Assembly: GCA_029565675.1 (NCBI GenBank)
Contig: JAKQNP010000002.1
Location: 558,001 to 622,000, forward strand
Reading direction: 5' to 3'
Length of the DNA stretch: 64,000 nt
Source of the DNA: a bacterium
GTDB taxonomy: Bacteria; Zhuqueibacterota; Zhuqueibacteria; Residuimicrobiales; Oceaniaggregativiventaceae
How positions within the stretch are numbered: position 1 is the stretch's first letter; each line of letters opens with the position of its first letter. The notes beneath the pieces are model-generated. The model saw only the letters and a list, made by a program, of their open reading frames with translations. It ran no database searches and was not told the DNA's origin. Positions 1 through 8,202 of this stretch are shown here, in pieces. The position numbers and the translations under genes were made by a program.

Positions 1-2
1 GT

Positions 3-149
3 ATTCTCGACGAATGGTTTGGCAAAAAGATCGATTTGATCAAAGGCAAGAAGGCGGCCGGCGTTGCGTTTCTTGCCTTTTTTAATTTTATCAGCTATAA
101 AGGGCTCACCAAATGGTCATGCATCTGCGAAGATTTTTTCTTTTTTTAA
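3..149 (+). CDS. C-terminal end of an upstream protein (partial)
   Basis: The window opens inside an open frame whose last 48 codons read like protein. A charged stretch (ILDEWFGKKIDLIKGKKAAG) is followed by a hydrophobic run (VAFLAFFNFI) and a stop TAA at 147-149. The other two forward frames stop early or read like noise. The end would overlap the next gene by about 30-37 bases, and the last residues (EDFFFF) come from the poly-T start of that gene, so a slightly different true end or a sequencing frameshift is possible. I do not recognise the family; a membrane-associated C-terminus is the most that can be said. Confidence 0.45.
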   Translation: MLDEWFGKKIDLIKGKKAAGVAFLAFFNFISYKGLTKWSCICEDFFFF

Positions 150-2494
150 TTGTTTTGTTGATTATTCTCGCCGCATTTCTCACTTTGGGATACTTTTCTT
201 TGCGCCGCTCTTTGCCGGTCACACAAGGCAAGCTGCCGACCACGATCTGTAGTGCGCCTGTCGAAGTCAGGCGCGACAGTCTGGCTGTCGTGCACCTGCG
301 GGCGGAGAATATCACTGATCTTTTCAGCGGCTATGGCTACGTCTGTGCACAAGACCGGTTATTTAACATGGAGTTGTTGCGCCGGATGGCCCAGGGTCGC
401 CTCGCGGAATGGATTGGTGTAAAGGGGCTTGAAATCGATCGTCTGGCCCGCACGATCGGCTTTGTCGGATTGGGCGAACAAATGCTGGCACAGCTTCCGG
501 AAACGACAAGAGCGCTGTTGGATGCTTATGTAGCAGGTATCAATGGGTTTATCGAAGGCAACTCGGGACGTTTTTCGGTTGAGTTTTCCTTGATCCGCAC
601 GCAGCCCGAACCCTGGCGCAGCGCCGATTGTTTGGCGGTGCAAAGGATGTTGGCCTGGGAGATGAGTTTGGGGCGGCTTTGTGATCCGGTTTATGCCGAT
701 TTGGCGATGCGCTTGCCGCCGCAGAAATTGGCAGATCTGTTGCCCGTGCCCGGCGCGCAACCGACTGCGGCCAAAACATTGGACGGAGCTGAGCGATTCC
801 TGGCTCGCGACGAGGCGACCCTGCTTGCGAACAAAGAGCGGTTTAGCGGCTTCAGCGGCACTGCATACCTTGTCAGCGGGCAAAAAAGCCGGTCGAATCT
901 GCCCTACCTGGCCAATGACTTGCATCTGCCATTTGTGGTGCCGAATCCATTTTACATCATCCATCTGCAGTGCCCGGGAATCGAGGCGGCCGGTGTTTGC
1001 ATTCCATCCATACCGGGTATCCTGGCCGGTCGCAATCGCGATATAGCCTGGGGAGTGACCTGCGGATTGGTTGACGACGTCGATTTTTTTGTTGAAAAAG
1101 TTGATTCTTTACAAAATCTTTATTATTCCAACGGCCGTTGGTTGCCGTTGCAGGTTGTCGAAGAGATGATCGCTGTGCAAGGCCATGAACTGGTGCCGCT
1201 GCAGATCCGCATGACTGCGGGCCGGCCTTTGGTTGATCACCTCTCCCTGCTCTTTTCAGCCAGCAGTGCGCCTCTAAGCGTGAAATGGAGCGGTTTTGCT
1301 CCAAGCGATGAATTGTCCGCCATGCTCGGTTTGCTGGTTGCGCGAGACATGTCTGACTTTCGTCGCGCGATTTCGACATGGAAGACGCCGGCGCTCAACT
1401 TTGTTTTTGCAGATCGAGCGGGACATTTTGGCCATCAATTGGCGGCTGCCGAGCCGATTCGTCGATCGTCCACCGGTTTTTTGCCCAAAGACGGCCGTTC
1501 TGCTCAAGATGGCTGGACCGGTTGGACAACCTTGCTGCCAAATGCATCGCAATATGATCCGGCAGCAGAGACACTTGTTTGCGCCGATTCATGGGGTCAG
1601 GCCATGTCAAGCGGATCTGCACAGAGCAAATCTTTTGCTTACCGCCACAAACGAGCGATGGCGTTGATCGACAGCCTTGCCCCTTTGGGCATCGTCGAGC
1701 TTCGCGCCATGCAAAACGATATCTATTCTGAGCAGGCAGCTGAACTTTTGCCGGTTTTGTTGCCTTTGCTAGACGCTTCGGCCTTCGATTATCCGGCTGG
1801 CAAAGAAATCTATGCGTTTTTACAAGACTGGGATTATCAGGAAACGGACGACAGCATCGCAGCGGCTTTTTTTGAGTGGTGGTATTTGCAATTGATGCGC
1901 GATATTTTGCAGGATGACTTGACTCCGGAAGGAATGGTCGCCTTTTTTTCCTTGCCCCTTTTCAATTTGGCGCTGTTTGATCGCTTGTTGTACCAGAGCG
2001 CTCATTGGGTCGATCGAATCGATACGCCAGAACGTTACGAAACAATGCGCGAGATCGTGACCGATTCTTATGTGGCGACGCTGGAAGCTTTTTATCGACG
2101 GAGCGGCGGAAACCTGGGTGGATTGCGCTGGGGCGATTTGCATTCGCTCGAACAGCGCCACATGCTTGCCCAGACCCGTCCTCTCTCCCGGCTGCTCAAT
2201 ATCGGTCCGACATCTGCAGCAGGGGGAAACGTGACGTTGAACCATCGCGCCTTTTTGTTGAATGCTCCTTTTGCCGTCTCAACAGGATCTTCGGTGCGGC
2301 AGATCGCCGATCTCTCCAACAGTCATGATTTGTGGTTGGTGTTGTCGAGCGGCCAGAGCGGTCACCTGCTTAGCAACCATTATCGTGATCAACATGCCCT
2401 GTGGCATGAAGGTCGATTGGCGCATGTTTCTCTGGATAGAGATTCAACATCAAGAGCAAGAGACCGGATACTCTATCTGCTTCCCGCCGAATGA
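113..2494 (+). CDS. penicillin acylase family (Ntn-hydrolase fold) protein, nucleophile Ser replaced by Gly
   Basis: This is a 793-residue protein with an N-terminal signal anchor (residues 8-28). Its family layout is clear. The A-chain motif GYVCAQDRLFNMELLRRMAQ lies at about 80-100. The beta-chain start region is TAYLVSG (250-256), followed by LANDLHLP, PGILAGRNRDIAWGV and LNFVFADRAGHFG, which carries the oxyanion-hole Asn. Family members hydrolyse amide bonds (beta-lactams, acyl-homoserine lactones, other acyl amides) in the periplasm after self-cleavage just before a Ser nucleophile. Here the aligned position is Gly249 (FSGTAYLVSG against the usual GSNxWxVSG), with a Ser one residue earlier, so classical autoproteolysis is doubtful. 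The ATG at 119 is an equally good start. The following genes converge on it. Confidence 0.85.
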   Translation: MVMHLRRFFLFLIVLLIILAAFLTLGYFSLRRSLPVTQGKLPTTICSAPVEVRRDSLAVVHLRAENITDLFSGYGYVCAQDRLFNMELLRRMAQGRLAEWIGVKGLEIDRLARTIGFVGLGEQMLAQLPETTRALLDAYVAGINGFIEGNSGRFSVEFSLIRTQPEPWRSADCLAVQRMLAWEMSLGRLCDPVYADLAMRLPPQKLADLLPVPGAQPTAAKTLDGAERFLARDEATLLANKERFSGFSGTAYLVSGQKSRSNLPYLANDLHLPFVVPNPFYIIHLQCPGIEAAGVCIPSIPGILAGRNRDIAWGVTCGLVDDVDFFVEKVDSLQNLYYSNGRWLPLQVVEEMIAVQGHELVPLQIRMTAGRPLVDHLSLLFSASSAPLSVKWSGFAPSDELSAMLGLLVARDMSDFRRAISTWKTPALNFVFADRAGHFGHQLAAAEPIRRSSTGFLPKDGRSAQDGWTGWTTLLPNASQYDPAAETLVCADSWGQAMSSGSAQSKSFAYRHKRAMALIDSLAPLGIVELRAMQNDIYSEQAAELLPVLLPLLDASAFDYPAGKEIYAFLQDWDYQETDDSIAAAFFEWWYLQLMRDILQDDLTPEGMVAFFSLPLFNLALFDRLLYQSAHWVDRIDTPERYETMREIVTDSYVATLEAFYRRSGGNLGGLRWGDLHSLEQRHMLAQTRPLSRLLNIGPTSAAGGNVTLNHRAFLLNAPFAVSTGSSVRQIADLSNSHDLWLVLSSGQSGHLLSNHYRDQHALWHEGRLAHVSLDRDSTSRARDRILYLLPAE

Positions 2495-2584
2495 TATGCA
2501 GTGCCCCACTTTGCCGTCATGCGGCAGATTATGCTCGAAAAACAGTCAAGGATTTACAATCGAGGGATGGTTCGCCTTGCCGCG

Positions 2585-3457
2585 TCAGCCGATTTCGCGG
2601 TACTGGGGAATGGAATCGGCGGCGCCGCGACGGGTGACGCAGATCGATGCGGCGCGGCTGGCGATTCTCAGCGCTTCATGCAGTTGTCCGCCGCGCTCGC
2701 GCTCGGCGAGGAAAAAGCCGATAAAAGTGTCGCCAGCAGCGGTGGTATCGACGGCTTGCACAGCGAAGGCCGGTTGCCGGATTTCCTGGTCGCCGTCGAT
2801 AAGCCAGGCGCCGGCTTTGCCGAGGGTGAGAACGATACAGGTTTTTGGCAGAGCCCGGTGCAAGGACTGCATCGCGGTTTCATGCTCTGTTTCTCCGGTC
2901 AAAGCGGCTGCTTCCACGGCGTTGAGAATCAAACAGTCGAGTTTGTCGAGCGGATAAGCTTTTACCGCTTCAGTCATCGGTGCTGGATTAAACGAGACTT
3001 TTTGACCGTTTTCCGCCGCTGCCAGAATAAAGTCCGCGACGCCGTTGATTTCGTTTTGGAGCAACAGGGTATCCTGGGGTGTAAAATGGTTCAGCAATTG
3101 CGGGATATCGTTGGCGGAAAATTTATTGTTGGCGCCGGCGGTGATGATGATTGAGTTTTCACCGTCTGGCACGACCTGGATGATTGCGTGCCCGGTCGGC
3201 GCATCGACGGTTTGAATCCAACGGGTATCCACTCCTTCGCGCTGCAATCGGGCCCGCAGCCAATCGCCGTCGCTGCCTATGCAACCGACATGGTGAACTT
3301 TAGCCCCGGCGCGTGCCAGAGCGATGGATTGGTTGAATCCTTTGCCGCCGCAAAAAAGCCGATAGTCGCGGCTTGCCAAGGTTTCACCCGGTTGCACGAA
3401 ATGATCGACTGCATAGACGTGGTCGATATTGATCGATCCTGCGTTGAACACCGCCAT
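2585..3457 (-). CDS. rbsK: ribokinase-like PfkB sugar kinase
   Basis: A 290-residue PfkB-fold kinase, best matched to ribokinase (D-ribose + ATP to ribose 5-phosphate, cytoplasmic). The N-terminal substrate motif reads GGKGFNQSIALARAG (residues 37 on), against GGKGANQA in classical RbsK. The C-terminal anion-hole/base motif DTTAAGDT is at 237-244, with Asp243 as the catalytic base. The start is the ATG at 3457, preceded by AGGAAAG; the open frame continues upstream but lies inside the neighbouring gene. It is the last gene of a leftward operon and starts 5 bases after the URO-D-like gene ends. Nucleoside or other pentose substrates are possible because ribokinase homologues vary, and the neighbours do not reveal a ribose transporter. 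Confidence 0.85.
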   Translation of the reverse strand: MAVFNAGSINIDHVYAVDHFVQPGETLASRDYRLFCGGKGFNQSIALARAGAKVHHVGCIGSDGDWLRARLQREGVDTRWIQTVDAPTGHAIIQVVPDGENSIIITAGANNKFSANDIPQLLNHFTPQDTLLLQNEINGVADFILAAAENGQKVSFNPAPMTEAVKAYPLDKLDCLILNAVEAAALTGETEHETAMQSLHRALPKTCIVLTLGKAGAWLIDGDQEIRQPAFAVQAVDTTAAGDTFIGFFLAERERGGQLHEALRIASRAASICVTRRGAADSIPQYREIG

Positions 3458-3462
3458 CTTTC

Positions 3463-4425
3463 CTATTCTCCCTCGTATATGCCTTCCTTGCGCCAGACAT
3501 CGAGCATCAGGTAATAGCGCTCGAGTGGCATGCCTGTATAAATGCAGTTGCTGGTGCTGAAAATGTAGCCGCCTCCGGGCATGCCGTGCCGTAAGGCGTA
3601 GCGGCATGATTCGATGACTTGTTCATCGGTTCCGGTCTGCAACAAAGCACAGTTGACATTGCCGATCAGGCAGAGTTGCCGGCCGACCAATTTTTTTACT
3701 TCAGCGATATCGACATGTCCCTGCGGGTCCAAGCTGTGCAATGCGTGTGGTTCGGCTTCCGCAAGAGCAGAGAGAATCGGCATAATGTTGCCGTCTGTAT
3801 GTTTTATGACATAAAATCCCATTTCGCGATATCCGGCAATCAGTCGTTTCAGATAGGGAGCGATAAAATCATCGAACATCGCCGGGGAGAGAAAAGGATT
3901 GTCGTTAAAACAATAATCGGAGCAGAGGCAAAAACCGTCGACCGTACCCCATGTTCTGATATGTCGAGCCATATCGAGGGCTGTTTCGACCTGGCGGTCC
4001 GCTTGATCGCGCATTTTTTGTGGCTCATCCGCGATGCGGCTGACAAAGTCAAGCATCTCCTCGCCGCTGGGCAGCGAGTAGGTGGCATCGCCGTGCAAGC
4101 TTACGAAATAACTATCCCCCGATAGAATGCGGATCTGTTCGATCGATAGACAGACATCCTCGTTTGTCCATCCTATAGGAATATGAAAAAGCATGCCGGA
4201 GTATTCGAATCGCCGGGCGATCGCCACGTGCAGATCGGCTACGTCACGGCGGTGCAGGTTTCGTTCGCTGTCGCTCATCTGATTCCATTGTGCATAGCGG
4301 CGCTGGGAAAAGTGCACTCGGCCAAATTCTTCCATGGTGAGAAAAAATTCCAGTTCAAAATGAGGAACGCGCCCGACAAGCGGCCGTCTTTCCAAAGCGG
4401 CGATCAATCGATCACGTGGTGTCAT
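3463..4425 (-). CDS. uroporphyrinogen decarboxylase-family protein (MtaA/CmuA-like), paralogue A
   Basis: A 320-residue TIM-barrel protein of the URO-D superfamily. This superfamily holds HemE and the cobalamin methyltransferases MtaA and CmuA. The sequence follows the methyltransferase-type pattern rather than HemE: KHTDGNIMPILSAL at 208-221, LCLIGNVNC at 251-259 and GGGYIFSTSNCIYTGMP at 284-300. Classical MtaA binds zinc with His-X-Cys plus a later Cys. Here the first pair is His209-Thr-Asp211, while a later Cys294 is present, so zinc-thiol chemistry may be altered. The ATG at 4425 has AAGGAC upstream. The gene lies between a second URO-D paralogue and a ribokinase in one operon. The substrate is unknown. 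Confidence 0.8.
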   Translation of the reverse strand: MTPRDRLIAALERRPLVGRVPHFELEFFLTMEEFGRVHFSQRRYAQWNQMSDSERNLHRRDVADLHVAIARRFEYSGMLFHIPIGWTNEDVCLSIEQIRILSGDSYFVSLHGDATYSLPSGEEMLDFVSRIADEPQKMRDQADRQVETALDMARHIRTWGTVDGFCLCSDYCFNDNPFLSPAMFDDFIAPYLKRLIAGYREMGFYVIKHTDGNIMPILSALAEAEPHALHSLDPQGHVDIAEVKKLVGRQLCLIGNVNCALLQTGTDEQVIESCRYALRHGMPGGGYIFSTSNCIYTGMPLERYYLMLDVWRKEGIYEGE

Positions 4426-4526
4426 GGATGTCCTTGACGGTTCAGGGTAAGGTTGAGTGATGGCGCCGGAAGACCTGCACCCTTTCTTGTAAAAGTCCGG
4501 TTGAGCGCAGCGGCCATTTGCCTGAA

Positions 4527-5573
4527 TCAGGCTGTGCCATTAAGCTCTTTGCAGCAGCGACAAAAAGCTCGGATGTTGGCGGCGGCTTGTTTCGTGCAAT
4601 TGTTTCGCCAGATGCCGGTGCGGACGGCAGGAGCGCCATCCGCCGCTGCCCGCGCGACCCAATTCTCGGTTTCCGGCACAGTCATGGTTGCGGTATCCAC
4701 TTCATTCAGCCGCCAGGTGAAATAGACTTTTGCATGACTGCGGATGGTTTTGGGCGACAGTTTTGGCGAGACCGATGGGTCAAAGTGGGCGATGTGCAGT
4801 TGATCCAAAAACCGGAGATGATCGACGCAAAGCCCTTCGATATGCGCGCTGCGCGGGCCGCCGGTGAGCGCCGAAAAGCAACGATCCAGATAGGGCACCA
4901 CGAATCGCGGCCAATTGCCCGGGGCAATCAAAGCTGCGCCGTCATCTTCAACTGAAATTCCGTTAGCCGTGGGGGTGGAATCGCCGTTGATGCGGCAGAT
5001 CAGCTGTTTATAACGAATCACACTGGTGGTGACCAGCTCCAGGTAACGGCATACCGAAAGCGGGTCGTCGTAAAGGTCGGTAAAAAAGGCGTGTCCGCGC
5101 AACAGCCAGGCTGTGGTTACCGGGCCTTCCGCTCCAAATCCGCCGAACGGTATGTTTTCCTGTGGGAAACGTTTTTTTAGCGTTTTCCAGAGATTGAGAT
5201 AATGGGAGAAAAGGCCGGTGCGGGTAAAGTCGATCTCTTTCTGGAGAGTGCAAATTGCATCCGCGAGCGAATGAAACAGCGGGGTATGGGCGACTTCGCT
5301 CTCTGTTGGGAAGATGAGTTGTGAGCCAAGGCAATTGATATGGCCATAGCTGATTGCCGCCCAGCGCGGTGGCGAAAGCGATACGTCCGGTCCGAACAAT
5401 TCTCGCGCCAGCGGCACACCTCGAAGGTAAGCCTCTGTGATGGCATCGGCGTCGGTGAACAACAGATGAAAAGGAATATGGCTCAAAGTGCCCAGCGCTT
5501 CGATGCCGCCGCTGACCGACCAGGCCAGTTTTTTGTGCGGCAGTTGCAGTTTGCTGGTGCTTGATGTGGTCAT
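4527..5573 (-). CDS. uroporphyrinogen decarboxylase-family protein, paralogue B
   Basis: A 348-residue protein, distantly related to the next gene in the operon and assigned to the URO-D/MtaA superfamily. Supporting features are the barrel-type segments GFGAEGPVTTAWLLRG (about 145-160) and SAHIEGLCVDHLRFLDQL near residues 242-259, where His244-Ile-Glu246-Gly occupies the place of HTDG in paralogue A. The C-terminus is Cys-rich (NNCTKQ, FCRCCKEL). The ATG at 5573 overlaps the stop of the upstream FrhB-like gene in an ATGA arrangement, which implies translational coupling and a shared function. An in-frame extension to 5606 lies inside that gene and was rejected. Two URO-D paralogues side by side suggest a heteromeric enzyme or two steps on related methylated substrates; this is inference. 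Confidence 0.7.
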   Translation of the reverse strand: MTTSSTSKLQLPHKKLAWSVSGGIEALGTLSHIPFHLLFTDADAITEAYLRGVPLARELFGPDVSLSPPRWAAISYGHINCLGSQLIFPTESEVAHTPLFHSLADAICTLQKEIDFTRTGLFSHYLNLWKTLKKRFPQENIPFGGFGAEGPVTTAWLLRGHAFFTDLYDDPLSVCRYLELVTTSVIRYKQLICRINGDSTPTANGISVEDDGAALIAPGNWPRFVVPYLDRCFSALTGGPRSAHIEGLCVDHLRFLDQLHIAHFDPSVSPKLSPKTIRSHAKVYFTWRLNEVDTATMTVPETENWVARAAADGAPAVRTGIWRNNCTKQAAANIRAFCRCCKELNGTA

Positions 5574-6895
5574 TTTTTGCCTTTGTATTTGCGCCCCTTG
5601 TTCCATTGGCGGATTTTCACCAAAAGAATCCCATAACGGGAAGTCAGAAGATTAAAAAGCGGGTACCGGGTGGCACGCCGCCGTCCCAACGCCATGATAA
5701 AGGATTCAAGTCTTTCTCCCAGACGATCTTGCCAGGTCGATTTGGGAGGCTGGCGATCATAGAGCGGGGCTTTTTTGCCTTGGGCGAGCAAGCGCGCGGT
5801 GCGCAAGGGCGATTTAAGGCCTTTTTTCCTGGTGTGCAGACGGTGGGTTTGAAAATGTTGGTTGCCACTGACATCTTGGGCGATCAGGGTGCCGTTGGCA
5901 ATTGCCTGTTCGGCAATCTGAACCCCGATGTCTGTGCGCAGCAAGAGTTTTGACTGCGATTGAAACACATAATTCCCGCTCGAATCGCGCGTCCAGGCAT
6001 CGCTGACCGAGATGTCGGCAAATTCGGCTGAGCCATCGATACAGGTCTGACAGCGAAAAGGGCTGTAGAGGAGGGTCAAATAGTTGATCGCTCCATCTTT
6101 GAAATTGGAATAGTGCAGTGGCTTAATCTGACCGTCATTCATGATGGCGCGGATCTTGCCCGGCCAACTACCGCCGCGAAAATGGAAATTCTTGATCTGC
6201 GCTTTCGGGATGCCGCGCATCTGCAACATTTCCTCTGCGACAAATGGTTCGAGGGAGGAAGCGCAGAACAAGCCGATGACGATATGGATCTTTTTGCGAA
6301 TTGCCGGCAATCTTTCCGCCATCAACCGATAACCATGAACCTGACAGGGCATGGCGGCCAGGGCGTAGCGCCCGGGTAAATCCTTGACGATTTGAAAGAT
6401 GGCATTAGCAGGTATAATGATGTATTTGGATTGCTGACTGGCAAGCAGATCTTCATACGTACGGGCGATAAAGACTTCACCATGCCAGGGTCGGTTTGGA
6501 TTGATGCGGGTGACGATACATCCATCGACGATGTGGTTTTGCAGCAGATCCCACATCAGTGCCGTGATGATGCCGCCGCCGGCCCCTCCCTGGCGAATGC
6601 GCGGATCTCCGGCATGGCCTATCAAGGTTTTTTGCACATGCCCGTCAAATCCTGCAGCATTCTGGCTGTTTCCAAAGGTGATTTCGGACAGATGAGTGAA
6701 ATCGACTTTGCCGCCGGGACAGGTTTTGGCGCACAGGCCACATTCGGTGCAAACATCGGCATTCAATTTGGGGTAGAATTCGTGATCGATTGACAAAGCA
6801 TCAACAGGGCAGATGCCCACACAGGTGCCGCAACGGGTGCACAGAGACCGTTCGGAAAAGGCCACGCTGAGTTTTGTCAGATCCAGCTTTTTCAT
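5570..6895 (-). CDS. FrhB/FpoF-like coenzyme F420 hydrogenase/dehydrogenase beta-subunit family protein with 2x[4Fe-4S] ferredoxin domain
   Basis: A 441-residue iron-sulfur flavoprotein. The N-terminus carries two complete 4Fe-4S motifs (Cys19, 22, 25, 29 and Cys49, 52, 55, 59, each CxxCxxCxxxCP). The FrhB N- and C-domains follow: AAMPCQVHG around residue 180, then a CxxC (CQTCIDGSAEFADISVSDAW) near 290-310. Family members move electrons between ferredoxin or F420 and a partner; homologues also occur in bacteria that lack F420. SD AGGAG precedes the ATG at 6895. It is the first gene of the operon with two URO-D paralogues and a ribokinase, so it may supply or take low-potential electrons for a corrinoid-linked methyltransferase. 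No corrinoid protein is encoded in the window, and that role is inference. Confidence 0.8.
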   Translation of the reverse strand: MKKLDLTKLSVAFSERSLCTRCGTCVGICPVDALSIDHEFYPKLNADVCTECGLCAKTCPGGKVDFTHLSEITFGNSQNAAGFDGHVQKTLIGHAGDPRIRQGGAGGGIITALMWDLLQNHIVDGCIVTRINPNRPWHGEVFIARTYEDLLASQQSKYIIIPANAIFQIVKDLPGRYALAAMPCQVHGYRLMAERLPAIRKKIHIVIGLFCASSLEPFVAEEMLQMRGIPKAQIKNFHFRGGSWPGKIRAIMNDGQIKPLHYSNFKDGAINYLTLLYSPFRCQTCIDGSAEFADISVSDAWTRDSSGNYVFQSQSKLLLRTDIGVQIAEQAIANGTLIAQDVSGNQHFQTHRLHTRKKGLKSPLRTARLLAQGKKAPLYDRQPPKSTWQDRLGERLESFIMALGRRRATRYPLFNLLTSRYGILLVKIRQWNKGRKYKGKK

Positions 6896-7106
6896 AATGT
6901 CTCCTGCTGACGGCAGACGAACAGGCGGGGTCTTTTCATCTGCTTGTGCACGGGGGATCGCAACCAGGTTTGTGCAAAGATGGCGTCAATCCTGGCGCAA
7001 ACCGATGCGCCAACAGCAGTTGATGTTGCCGAGAAGGTCAATCGGTTTTCTCCCTGGTTACGCTCTTTTTTCTATTTTACCGGCAAGATTGAACCACTGC
7101 AGAAAA

Positions 7107-7120
7107 ACTTGCATGCAAGT
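7107..7120. promoter_or_regulatory. 14-bp perfect palindrome upstream of the FrhB/URO-D operon
   Basis: ACTTGCATGCAAGT is its own reverse complement. It lies in the 237-bp gap between the YIP1 gene end and the FrhB-like gene start. It is a plausible dimeric-regulator operator, but no regulator gene is adjacent. Confidence 0.3.
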
Positions 7121-7132
7121 CAGTCATTTACC

Positions 7133-7741
7133 TCAAAACAGGGCAAAAAGGATGCTCAAAAAGAATAAGGGAACGAAAAAGGCCGTGATGGAAAGAACGA
7201 CAGCCAGAAAACCGCGCCAGGCTGAAAACTGATTCACTTCGGCCAAGGCTGAATAGAGCAACAATGCTCCCCAGATCACCACGGCGAATTCTATGAGGTT
7301 TATCGATTCATAGAGGACAGAGAGTCCGGAAGTGCTCTCAATAGCCGTTTTTTTGAGTTTGAACAGTTCTTCGCCGAAAAAAATATAGCGGACAATCCAT
7401 AGCGGGAGGATCGTTATGATCGGTACCCATGACCAGGCAATCGCGGCACGGGTTTCTGCTGCTGAGGCAACACCATGCAGGAATTGTGCTATTCGGTGCA
7501 ACAAGAGGCCGCCGAACACAACCACCAGAAAAGTGCTCAATGGCCCGAAGATCAGACAGAACGCGATCATTTCGAATAGGGACAGCTGTTCGCCCATTCC
7601 CAAACCTGCCGCACTGGTGAGGGCTTGGGCTATCCCAGCCAGAAAAATCAGCAAAGGCATCTGTTGGCGCGGATCGGTGTCGACGATTTGCCTGATCGTT
7701 GCTTTGGGCAGAAACCACATTTGTGTCCAAAGAGAAGGCAT
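7133..7741 (-). CDS. YIP1-family integral membrane protein
   Basis: A 202-residue protein made almost entirely of hydrophobic helices. About five membrane segments can be seen, for example near residues 29-45, 56-84, 104-124, 148-168 and 176-200. The order of segments and the Pro/Trp loop AIAWSWVPIITILPLW resemble bacterial Yip1-domain proteins, whose function is poorly known. The start at 7741 has only a weak GGAA upstream; Met8 (7720) is an alternative. A TTGAAT-N17-TAAATT promoter candidate sits about 90 bases upstream. It may be cotranscribed with the FrhB/URO-D operon 237 bases downstream, since I found no convincing promoter in that gap. Confidence 0.7.
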   Translation of the reverse strand: MPSLWTQMWFLPKATIRQIVDTDPRQQMPLLIFLAGIAQALTSAAGLGMGEQLSLFEMIAFCLIFGPLSTFLVVVFGGLLLHRIAQFLHGVASAAETRAAIAWSWVPIITILPLWIVRYIFFGEELFKLKKTAIESTSGLSVLYESINLIEFAVVIWGALLLYSALAEVNQFSAWRGFLAVVLSITAFFVPLFFLSILFALF

Positions 7742-7830
7742 GAGGCTGGTTCCAATTGATTAATGAGATATCCGTGTTTGGCGGTTGCTGTCCGTACATC
7801 GGACTTCGCTGCAGAAAACAAATGAGAAGC

Positions 7831-7859
7831 AATTTAAAGAACTTTATCATCAAATTCAA
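7831..7859 (-). promoter_or_regulatory. candidate promoter for YIP1 gene
   Basis: On the minus strand TTGAAT is followed after exactly 17 bases by TAAATT. Transcription would start about 83 bases before the YIP1 ATG. It belongs to the recurring TTGNNN-N17-TANNTT set. Confidence 0.45.
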
Positions 7860-8010
7860 TGCAAGAAAGAAACAGTGAATCGCGTGCAATCGGCGTTTTT
7901 TCAACGAGAGTTGCGCGATAGGAGATAGCAAGGGATAACATCGAATCGAGTGGTCCATTTAAATTGACGGGTTCTTTTTGTGATTTCCGCTCGATCGTGT
8001 TGGATTCTGC

Positions 8011-8039
8011 TTGATTCTCAACTCTTAATTGGTTAAGTT
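8011..8039 (+). promoter_or_regulatory. candidate promoter for pntAA-pntAB-pntB
   Basis: TTGATT, 17 bases, TAAGTT. The -10 is embedded in the small palindrome GTTAAGTTAAC. The predicted leader to the pntAA start is about 157 bases. Confidence 0.45.
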
Positions 8040-8202
8040 AACTGCACTTTTGCAAAATAATGCGTGTCAACATATTTGGCCGTCAGAACAGCGAAAAACG
8101 CAGCTGCATTCCTGTTTTATTGTCGCTGCCGGCTGGTTTTGGCCTGCTATCACACCTGGATTGACGACGCAGATCGATAATAAAAGGAAAGGAACCCCCA
8201 AA

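Larger units (their letters stand above)
7742..8202. other. divergent intergenic region between YIP1 and pntAA
   Basis: This 461-bp gap holds two divergently oriented promoter candidates (leftward 7831-7859, rightward 8011-8039) and a 157-base pntAA leader that stays open in the pntAA frame. I see no recognisable riboswitch or small gene. Confidence 0.5.

Noticed and set aside
6892-6939. 15-codon frame overlapping the FrhB-like start
   Set aside because: Too short and without SD; probably chance.
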